This document shows positions 41,601 to 53,600 of a DNA stretch of 64,000 nucleotides, piece after piece. The notes beneath the pieces are model-generated. The model saw only the letters and a list, made by a program, of their open reading frames with translations. It searched no databases and had not been told where the DNA came from. Source of the stretch: Leguminivora glycinivorella (Eukaryota; Arthropoda; Insecta; Lepidoptera; Tortricidae); assembly GCF_023078275.1 (NCBI RefSeq), contig NC_062990.1:8199549-8263548 (forward strand), in the 5' to 3' direction. A program made the translations under genes and the position numbers. How positions within the stretch are numbered: the first letter of the stretch is position 1; every line of letters begins with the position of its first letter.

Positions 41601-44600
41601 AAAACAACTTATCGCAAATTGACATTTAGCAAAACTTTTTTTGGCAAGTATTTGTTTCCCAAAATATTTACTTGGTCAAATTTCATTTTACCAAATATTA
41701 TTTAGTCAAAGGTATTGTTAGGCAAAATTTCCATTTCCCAATATATTGTAATTAAATGGTGCACTGGAAATTTGTTTGTTGATTTTATACTATGTGTCCA
41801 AGATTTGTGTGAAATAATGTGTAAAATCGCTGTCAATAGAAATTGTCAACAATGTAAACAAACCATTATATAAAATATCAATATTTTTGCACAATTTTAT
41901 TATTTTAAAGGTTGAGGAACATAATGTGAGATGAATTGATTAAATAACACATGGATTTAGCCAGTGTCTGATGAGTTAGAATGGAAATTAAAGACATTTT
42001 GACTAACAAGGTTTGTTTACATTGTTCACAAATTCTATTGACGGCGACTTTATGTCATACCTACTTTCTTTCCTCCTGCTGCAAATGTCAAGGATGACAA
42101 TTTCACTTACATGTCCATTATGTTCCTTATGTTTTCAAGACCATTATGTTCTATTAATTTTTAATTACTTTAAAACGCCATTTGCTCACTGTCAACCTAA
42201 CACGCTCCTCCTCGCTTCGCTCGTCGTCGCACCTAAACTGATCCTGTCACGCACGAGTTTTCTGTTACAATACTAATAAAATTATTACATTACATTTATG
42301 CCTTGTAATATTTATTGTCAAACGTGGTTTATTGTCAAACGGGGGTGTAATTTGTAGAAACATTTTTTGACAAAAAAATAGTTGACAAAATAATTTTGTC
42401 CAGTAATATTAATTTGACAAAAATAAAGTTGAGCAAACTTTTGGTGTCCAACTGAAGCCTTGGGAATAAAACTGAAATTATCATTTGACAAAAAAAATCT
42501 TCGGTAAATTAAATTAATCCCGTAGAAATGAAAATGCCTAAATATTTTCGAAATTTGCGATGTGAAATTTTGACCAAACATGTTTTTGGGATATAAGTTT
42601 TGCCATTAAAAACGTTTGCGAAATAAAGTTTTGACTAAATAAAATTTGACTAAGTAAAATTGTGCCAAATGATAATTTGACCAAACAAAATCATTGCGAA
42701 ACATACCTTTGCCAAACAATACTTTGGGAAATGAAACTATTGCGAAATGATTATTGGGAAATGAAATTTGACGAAACGTTTTTTGGCGAAACGGCAGGAC
42801 ACCCTCATACATACATACATACATATTTATTATATTGTATGTTTACCTGTTTAGCATGTTCTAGAGGCGGTAGACAGCTGAAAGAACGAGCGTGGTTCAT
42901 GATCTTACGTCTCCACGAGAGACTCCGCGTAGAACGGCGTCTCTCCGAATAGCATCTCATACATACATACATATTTATTATATTGTATGTTTACCTGTTT
43001 AGCATGTTCTAGAGGCGGCGGGCAGCTGAATGAACGAGCGTGGTTCATGATCTTGCCGTATGTCTCTACGAGAGACTCCGCGTAGAACGGCGTCTCTCCG
43101 AATAGCATCTCATACATACATACATACATATTTATTATATTGTATGTTTACCTGTTTAGCATGTTCTAGAGGCGGCGGGCAGCTGAACGAACGAGCGTGG
43201 TTCATGATCTTGCCGTATGTCTCCACGAGAGACTCCGCGTAGAACGGCGTCTCTCCGAATAGCATCTCATACATACATACATATTTATTATATTGTATGT
43301 TTACCTGTTTAGCATGTTCTAGAGGCGGCGGACAGCTGAAAGAACGAGCGTGGTTCATAATCTTGCCGTATGTTTCCACAAGAGACTCTGCGTAGAATGG
43401 CGTCTCTCCGAATAGCATCTCGTACATGCACACGCCTGAAAACAAATAAAAACGATGTTATCAATGAGGAAAATTGGTTCAAATCTAATATATCTTCAAC
43501 GATACGTCTGGCTCAGTCGGTAGTGACCCTGCCTGCCAAGCCACGGTCCTTGGTTCGAATCCCGGTAAGGGCATTTATTTGTGTGATAAGCACAGAGATT
43601 TGTTCCTGTCGTGGATGTTTTCTATGTATATAAGTATGTATTTATCTATTTAAGTATGTATATCGTCGCTTAGCACCCATAGTACAAGCTTTTCTTAGTT
43701 TGGGGCTAAGTTGATCTGTGTAAGGTGTCCCCAATATTTATTTATTTATATGTTATATTCTAAAAACTGTTTCACTCGTTCTTGTCTACAACAGAAACAG
43801 CACCATAAAATTGATGTCAGTCACTTTCAATAGGTACTTTGATTTTTTTAAAGTGAATATTGTATTATGGAGTGCACGAAGCCATTGATTACAAGCCATA
43901 CATTACAGCTTTGGAAAAAAATATACATAAAAAAAATATTATTGCAAAAAGGCCAGGTCAGAAGTACTCGAAACCGACGAGCGTGTATGAGAAACGTTAT
44001 GAAAGTGTATCAACCGAAAGTGGATTGTCATAGTAAATGGAAATCCGTGATCTCTGCCTACCCCTCTGGGAAACAGGCGTGATTGTATGTAAGTATGTAT
44101 AAAAAAAACATACACACTTTTTACGATTCTTCATGTCTGTAACTTCCTATAATCTCGGGAAGATTTGTTCAAATGATAGACAACATATTATCAGATATAT
44201 ACCTACCAAAGAGGATCGAGTATTATAGAGAGTTACTGTCGAAGTAAAATGTGTAATCACTAATCACAGTGCATAGACTTGACACAGGCTTAAAACTTTT
44301 GAATCTCAGTTTTGACAATTTGGCCCATATTCTTAGCTTGATATGATGTCGATATGTTTTAAAATGTCAAATATAAATACTAGCGCCATCTAGCTGAGCG
44401 TACCCCAAAGGTGTAATGCCATCTAGGCCACCGTACCTTTTTCTGTATGGTACTGAGGTACGTTTTTTTCTTAGACTTTATCTGTCTGTACGGAGTTTAT
44501 ATATGTCTTTGTACTTAAACTTTGTACTTTGTACTTTCGCAACCAAGCACCCGCCTGGTGGGCACTCGTAAACTTCTCTCAGATGCCGGAGAACCCGCAC

Positions 44601-47600
44601 GGCGGGTTCTCGCTATACGAGCTGAAGTATTGCGCCATTTTATGTCTGCTATTGAATTTTAAATGTACAATTGTATGTCACAGTTTCGTTTTCTTTCAAC
44701 CCCTTATTTGCCAAGAGTGGCACTGAAGCTTTAGTAGTTTCATGTGTTCTGCCTACCCCTTTATGGGATACAGGCGTGATTGTATGTATGTATGTATGTA
44801 ATTGTACACTCACCTAAAGACCACCAATCGCATTCAGGGCCGTATCTTCCTTGTCCGTCTTCCATCGCCTGAGAACATACGAGAGTCAGCAATGAAATCC
44901 ATACTAATCCATACTAATATTATAAATGGGAAAGTGTGTGTGTCTGTTTGTTTGTCCGTCTTTCACGGCAAAACGGAGGGACGAATTGACGTGATTTTTT
45001 AGATGGAGATAGTTGAAGGGATGAAGAGTGACATAAACTGCTTTTTGTCTCTTTCTAACTCGAGCGAAGCCGTGTGCAAAAGCTAGTGAATAATAACAAC
45101 AGTTTATGTTTACATGGGTTAGCGATCTGATCTAAAATTCATATATAAATGTATCAATATAGGTATATCGATATTAGGATAAATTACTATAAGGCCCCGC
45201 GCACACGGAGGCAACAGTTGCTCGGCGACTTTCGTATTTGTATGAAAAGTTGCGTCGCCTCGTGTGCGCACCTTCATACTAGCCCATAGACCGAGCGACG
45301 GAGACAAAACAGTTTTGTCTCCCGTCTGTGGGGGCCCTAACACGAGCATATTATTATTATTATTAAATTATAACGGGACTTAATCGCGGAAAACTTACGT
45401 TTATATTTAGCTCCTCGGACGTGACATTACGTCCGTGGTCACGGTCAGACAACGGGAAGTTTAACGCGATTAAGTCCCGTTTTAATTTAATAATATAAAT
45501 TACTACAATTTCTCTAATAACCTAAGTAACTTAACACTTCTTTGCTACAACCTTATCAGGGTCCATGTATGTTATAATTATATTGTATGCAAATAAATTC
45601 TCTATTCTATTCTGTCATTACTTGTTTTACTTACCCTAAGAATCTCGGGTGATATGTAATCAGGCGTTCCAACAGCAACGTTGCTTTGTACCTGCAATGT
45701 TCAATAATTATTACGTAACATATCAACTGGTTCATGTTAATTATGTTTACTCAACAATCTCAAATCTTTTTTTCTAGACCAAAAAATGTCGATTTTAACA
45801 ATGAATACATTTTTTCGGAGTTATTGCATTCACCAAGTATGGTCTCTATTTATAACTATGTGTGTTACCTTCCCGTCGTCTCCCAGTCGAAGGCACGAGC
45901 CGAAATCAGCGAGTCTGATGTGTCCGCTCGCATCCAGCAAAACATTATCTGGCTTGATGTCTCTGTAATACAAACAAACAAATATAAGTAGCAGAAATAA
46001 CAAACATTTATGTTAATTCACGATTTAAATACTGGACCATACTACATCCTCAATATCGACGAAACTACTGATGAAAAACTGGTGGTAGATTTTAGAATAC
46101 ACAGTTAAAAGCGTCATATTTAGTTTTTTTAAATTTCTGTCTCTTTTAGTCTCCTATCATCCTCTGCTCTGCAAAGGCAAGCAAACAACAATCTTTATTT
46201 TAGTCTGATCGGTCGGAGTACTCGGCCTTATCAAATTATTTATTTGTTCCGGTAGCCGTGGAGACTAGTGGGGTAGTGGGTGCTGGTGTGTGGAAGCAAA
46301 AACCTTCCTCCGGGAGCTGGGGCGTCGTCCGCAAGAGAGCGGTCTCAACCCCCGCTCCGGGTCGTTCTTGGCGCAGAGGTTGTCCATCGCGGTTCAGCGT
46401 GGAAACGCGGCCAGTGTGATGGGCACTTTTGCGTCGGGAACGATGCGGGGTGGGTTATTTGACTAATTTAGAACTTAAATGGAAAGTAATAAAATTATAT
46501 TACCTGTCTGATCGGTTGAAAGAAAATAATATAACCCAGAGTCTCAGAATAAGTTGCTAAAGTCGTAGACGAGAAGAGGACATCGTGAAGAATTTCGCGT
46601 GACAAAGTGTTTTTTTTTTTATACTTAGGTACTTGCTTTTTCCCGCGGCCTCGCCAGCGTTACATTCGAAAATTGCGAAGTGCTCCACAAAAACACCCTA
46701 TTTTAGGGAAGTGGGGGGTTAGAAAGAGACAAAAAATAGCCTAATGCACTCGAACTATCTGAACTTCAAAATCACGTCAATAGGCTAGTTTCCTATACTT
46801 AAAATAAAATATTTTAGGCAGTGCACGAAATAAAGCACCACATAATTAGAAGAAAAATATGGACAGTAGTTATTTTTAAACAAGAGAGAAACAAGCTTTT
46901 ACCCATACAGGGATCCATATAAAATGACACCAAGAAGAGCCACAAATAGAACATATTTAAATATTTGAAGAACACAATGTAAAATATATATATATATAAT
47001 GTAACAAAAAGGTTTTATATGGAAGAATAAAGCTTAAATAATAATAATAATAATAATTTTAAACATAATTTCTATTTAATAAGTCAAAGAGAATGTCACA
47101 ATTTCGTTTTCTTTCAACCCCTTTTTGCCAAGAGTGGCACTGAAACTTGAGTAGGTAGTTCATGTGCTCTGCCTACCCCTTCATGGGATACAGGCGTGAT
47201 TGTATGTTGTATGTATGTAAGTCAAAGAGAAACATATAAAGTAAATGAATTACGTCACTCCTCAGTATTTCATAGTAATTCCATATTAGCAAATCGTTTT
47301 GACAGTTCATAAAAAGAAGCTGATTTGACTAGTAGGAAACTAGCCTATTCGTCGCTCCGTTTTGTCATGAAAGACGGACAAACAAACAGACACACTGTCG
47401 TATGAGTTTATTTACCTGTGCACATATCGTAGTTCATGGACGCTCTGTACAGCGAGGACCATCTCAGCGATGTAGAAACGGGCCATATCTTCGGGTAGAC
47501 GGTCCTCAAACTTCGATAGAAGGGTCAGGAGATCGCCTCCGCAGTAGTAGTCCATCACCAGGTACTGGAAAAGACGGCTCATTTTATCTAACAAATATAT

Positions 47601-50600
47601 TTAAATATATTAAAAGTGGAAAAAAATACGGTTTTACACTGTCAAGATCAGTTTTATGGTAAAATGTCACTAGAGTCCTTTATAGTATGATATGCGATGG
47701 AGTTATTTACGGTAATGGGTTAAGTCTCCTAGCTCAGATGAATAACGGGCTAGCGATTCCGTGGTGGTGACTTCAAATCTCAGCCAACACAGATTTTTTC
47801 TAAACTCTATAAAACACCATAGTTTTTAGTTGATGTTGGTCTTATATGAAGGAAGTCATTCTCCCACATTTACATAGTCTAGCCATAAGTTCTGTTACAA
47901 ATGAAAATAAACATATTTTTAAAATAATGTAATTTATTTACCACAAGTAAATGTTTATTTGTAGGTAAGTTAATAAGGTTTCTAAACAATATATTTTTTA
48001 TTCAAAATGCCCGCCTTTAGCTTTAATACATGCCCTCAAACGATCCGGCCACTCGTCTATAGATTTACGCACTGTCTCCATTGGAAAATTTGCCACTGCT
48101 ACCTTCAAAGATTTTTTTAGAGAATCGATATTGGTATGGCGTTTAGAGCAGACCATGTCCTCTAACACTGACTACAATTTATAGTCCAGGGGATTTAAGT
48201 CGGGACTAGAAGAGGGCCAATCATCTGCCTTGATGAAGTCCGGAACATTCCTTTGCAGCCAAATCTGGGTGGTGCGAGCTTTATGACCCGGGGCTGAGTC
48301 CCATGTATGGGATGTTCCACAGACGTCTGCTGCGTGACGATGATAAGTCTATCAAATGTGGTTGATGCAACTGGCCCTTAAACGCGCTTTGTTACACATC
48401 GTATTTCCGAGCGATACGATATGTGGATCCCACTTAACACTAAATATGTGAGAAAGTGTGATAAGCTACTCACCAAATTGTGTTCGTCCTGAAAGGCGTA
48501 ATGAAGGTTGGTGATCCACCGCCGGTCTCCATACACTAACACATCTCGCTCCTCTTGAAAACATGCTGTCTCCGCGCGCTGTAAACAGACAATGAGTTGA
48601 TAAGTTTTTAGTAAAAATTTCATTTATGATTGCAGGATTTTATCAGACTGTTTTTTCCACGCAGGCAAGCACGGTCGCGTATAATGTCTAGCCGTCCTTT
48701 TCGCACTATTTGTAAGTGCGATAGAGATGCATCGATGCGATAAAGTTTATCCCACTAGTGTGCCCGCACGTTAAGTTGTTTTATCTCAGTTCCTACCTTT
48801 TGTCTCCTTCATCAGAGCAACTCCGTGTCATTTGACTTACATAAATAATAATAGGCGTGTCCAAAATTTCTGCTTTATCTGGATAGAGCAAGTAGTACGT
48901 CAACTTGAGGACGGTCACGGTAAAGTCAAAAAAGATTTGACCCGTAAAAACACATAGCCCACATATAATGCAATTGAAAGTTAATAAAAAAAGTAACCTA
49001 GGCTGTCTGCTTACCATCCGGCGGGCCGTATGCTTGTTTGCCATTATGTGGTACAAACTTACTGTAGACTTTTCAGATAAAACATTGTTGAAGGCAAACT
49101 TACCTTGAGCATCTCCCATTTGTTGAGTATCTTCATGGCGTACACCCGTTCGCCCGTCGTAGTCGAAACGGTACCACCGGGCACCGTGTTCGCGCCTGCA
49201 TCTGTGCCCTGAAAATACAAAATTAAATTTTATTACTAAACTGGAAAAAAAAAAACTAAAGGCATGGCATGTAGCTGCTATGACATTGAGTAAAACAATC
49301 GGTTAGGTCAAAAATTATGGTCATGTGAACGAGCTTCGATTTTTCTAGATATTTCCGAAGTACCTTTTTTCTTAGACTTTACTTGTCTTCTAATTAACTT
49401 TTAAATAACTCCGTCTTTGACTCCAAGGTAGTTTTGGCTGGCAAATATCTTGGGAGATAAGTATACCTAGATATTTTTCTAGCACGAACGAAGTGACACT
49501 AGTGACTTCCTTCCGATATTTAGTTCACCGATAACTTACATTATGATACGTCATTAATTATTATAATGTCATTAATTTTTGCCGTGGCACTGAATCTTGA
49601 GTAGTTGCATGTGCTCTGCCTACCGCGTTTAGGGAATATAGGCTAGAATGTATGTTTAATGTTTTATACAAATGTCACATATTTGAAAATAAATGGACAA
49701 TAATATTAAATCGAACCATATTTTAATAGTTTACATGATTATTCAAGATTTTAGAGATTATTATTAGGGGTAAATAATAACCTCATGTCCCTATTTATCG
49801 ATAAAAGGATTATCGATGTTTTTATTTTGTCAAGCACTAACAATTTGACGTTGGTGCTAGAAAAATATCTAGGTATAGAGATAAGAGAGCTATCGTACCT
49901 GCATAAAAGACGCCCTGACGACGCACACCTCTCCGAAGGCGCCTCGGCCGATCACTTTAACCAGCTCGAAGTCATCGCGCGACAACCGCAGCCGTTTGAG
50001 GGCTGTCGCCACTGGCTTCACTGTAGAGGATACAAAGAAATGCTTGTAAGTATGGGGAATATGGCTAGTTGGAAAACTTGAAAAAAAAAAGGGCAACTGT
50101 TAAGTACAGTCACCAGCAATAACGATCTTACAAAAATAAGGCTGGCTCTAGAGATAAGATTGTGTCCGATTTTTTCGGCCTTTTGTGCGATGTTATTGCC
50201 GGTGACTATACTACTATGCTTAAATTTTCAGCTTAGCCATGGGATATAATATATCATCAGTTCAATATGGCGTTTTAATATTTCATTGCATGTACTTTTA
50301 CCATGTAAAACGTGAAACACATCGAGCCCTGGGTGAAACAATCTGTCATGGAATGGCAAACGGCCTATTTACTATGTTGTATAATGTACGTTAGGTTACT
50401 AATGAAGTCAGAGAATTGAAGATGCTATTGTTATTAAAACACACATAACAATAGAGCGTTTTCAACTTTTCACTATATTTTACTAGAAGCTATAGGTCTA
50501 TAAAATTAAGTAGTTAAGACGCAGCATTCGTACAAAACCAACAACTGTCAAGGAGCGTCTCCATATAAGTAACATTACGGACCACTAATTAAGTAATAAC

Positions 50601-53600
50601 GTTACAATTGGCGCCCGAAGTTTTTCTCTTACCGTGTTGTATGAAGTCAGCAACAGCCTTCTCCCTCCTCAAGCTGCTGCCGCAGAACTCGTCGTACAAC
50701 ACCAACAACACGTTGAGGAGCGTCTCCACGCTGAGCCCGGCGTGCCCTTGGAGGAACGTCTCGATCTGCTCGAGACGTGTGATGCCAAGAGGACCGCTAA
50801 GTAATAACGTTACAATTGGCGCCCGAAGCTTTTTCTTACCGTGTTGTATGAAGTCAGCAACAGCCTTCTCCCTCCTCAAACTGCTGCCACAGCACTCGTC
50901 GTACAACACCAACAACACGTCGAGGAGCGTCTCCACGCTGAGCCCGGCATGCCCTTGGAGGAACGTCTCGATCTGCTCGAGACGTGTGATGCCAAGAGGG
51001 CCGCTAAGTAATAACGTTACAATTGGCGCCCGAAGCTTTTTCTTACCGTGTTGTATGAAGTCAGCAACAGCCTTCTCCCTCCTCAAACTGCTGCCACAGC
51101 ACTCGTCGTACAACACCAACAACACGTCGAGGAGCGTCTCCACGCTGAGCCCGGCGTGCCCTTGGAGGCGCCGCGCGAGGAACAACGTCTCGATCTGCTT
51201 GAGACGCTTGATGCCCAGGACTGGAAAGATAGGATTATAATGAACAAGTTGGCGACGATCGATCGTCTTGATTAAGGAATAGATTGATTTGTACAACATA
51301 GGTGTACATAGGTAACAACATATATGTAACAACATTTCATCAGTTTTACTATGTGGCACTTTATGGTATACAAATTTTGAGAGCAAGGCGACGAAGGCGT
51401 AGTTGTCTTTAATTTAGGCGGCAGGCAAATGTTTGCCCACGTAGATTGTGTACGAGGGTGAACAGAAGGTATGTGTTGCTGGCAGTGAATCTAATTTTAT
51501 AGAGGGAGCGCACCGAATGCCTCGACGGACCATCGTTTGCAGCACGTAAATCCGTTCAATTTAAATTGCGATCGAGAATTACAAATTGTTCGATGAACCT
51601 TATGTTATGTTACGGTACTTGGCATTCTATACGATAAACTGAAATAAATGTCATATACAAAGAATAAATGACCAAGGCCTCCAAGTATCCGATGCTGGAT
51701 TCAAACCAGCGTACTCCGTTATAGCCACGGATGCCTCAACCACTCGGCCAACCGGTCACGGCGGCAAGGGTCGAAATTTTCAAGTATATGACACGATTCT
51801 ATACGATTTAGGGATTGACAATAGATAAATTGCGGACTACTGACATCATATTCAATTCAGCTGACCAATCCAATGCTTCATTGTAATGAAACTCGCAATC
51901 GAGATCTCCGAGATCTCGTGTCATCTACAGCGGACTTACTAATACTAAAGCATTTTTGCTAAGGCTAAAAGGGAGACCTACGCTCTCGATATTTCAATTT
52001 TCCCAGCCGGCCTCACCGAATAGACAATCGTTGGCCCTACACGCCGAACAAAACCGCCGACTGGCTCTGTCGCTTCAATACGAAAGAGCAATCAAGATAC
52101 CTATGATAACTATATTATCGTAAGCGTTTGCATACCCTGAAGTCCCTGAACATACCAAAGCCACACGTCGGACACTGGCGATCAAATACATGAAAGAGGC
52201 TCGTTCCTAGCACAGTCTAAACTCGTGTAGGTGAACGCGTAATATGCTTGTATGAGTGAAATATGACAGATCGACTGTTCGCGGTTTTGACAGGCGGTAA
52301 CTGTGAGGTAACCGAGAGGGGGTGGGTGGCACTTTCAGCGGGGAGCGGGAATGGCCATACTGTACGATAGTACTCTTTATCATACTGTGCCAAAGCTTAG
52401 TATTTTAATTCGGATTATTTGTGATCACAATTAAGCTCTAATATATATATCAGAATGTTACAAGTTATACGTGTCAGTCAAATCAATATTGCATAACTCA
52501 TGTGGCGTTCAAGAATTTAGGTCAAGCCCTGAACTGATAGGCACCATTGTTGACACAGTTTAATAGACAATTCATATCCCTATGTTAAACACACAAAGTC
52601 TACTTATTGTCAATAAATAAAATATAATTGTTATATAGAATTTCCCCTACATGTTGCAATGAGGAAGTTTCATTAACAAACTCTATAAATACATTTGATC
52701 TGGTAGTAACTATGATCACATATACTTAATGTTTAGCATTTTCGGTTTTCCATTTTCATATATCAAGTATTTTTTTATCACACTTGCTCAATAAGTGTGC
52801 GATTGTATGCAGGAGTAGCGGGAGTTATAATTATTTTCTTTTTTTATTGCAAGATTTGCAAGTGTGATTAACATTGTGTGTAACTCGGGGCGTAAGAATA
52901 TTGCAAACTAGTTTTTAAACCACTCTGGCAAGCCGTCGCGATTGAACTACACTCTCGTTTGCAATATTTAACTAACGCCACCTGTACTATGACTATTATA
53001 TTTACGAAATCACCACGAGGATCTTTACCGATAAAATCTTTAAAGATCTTTATCAAAACATACTTGTAATGGAGAAATGAATATTCAAGCTTATCCCCAA
53101 ATCCATACAGGTGTCATTAGAAACAATGGGCAGGAAATGGTATTCGAATAATTGTAAAGGATATCCCCCTCCATATGTGAACAATACCTAAAAGGCTCTG
53201 TAATGGCGTAACAAACACGGGTAACATTCAAAAGATGTGGCTTTCTTTTTAAAAGGGACCTTACGGTTCATGTGCAAAGGCCATGTTAACAGAATTTTTG
53301 TTAGTAGATGGGCTAAAGATCTCATTACACTTTTTACTGAAGGTCCATACTAATATTATAAATGGAAAAGTGTGTGTATTTGTTTGTTTGACCGTCTTTC
53401 ACGTCAAAACGGAGAGACGAATTGACGTGATTTTTTTAAGTGGAGATAGTTGAAAGGATGGGAAGTAACATAGGCTTCTTTTTGTCTCTTTCTAACCCTA
53501 CGTTTCCCTAAAATGGGGGGTGGTAATTTGTATGGAGCACTGTACTGTACTGTACTGTACTGTGACTACACCATCCAGCAGTTACTGCTGCAAGGACGCA

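Noticed and set aside
42905..43445. Separate small kinase-like genes
   Set aside because: These are tandem copies of gek exon 10, not independent genes.
45734..45991. Plus-strand 85-codon frame over exon 7
   Set aside because: Antisense shadow of gek exon 7.
51680..51772. Functional tRNA-Leu or tRNA-Ser gene
   Set aside because: A and B boxes are present, but it is part of a 160-bp unit with a non-tRNA body and a 12-bp target duplication, so it is a SINE.
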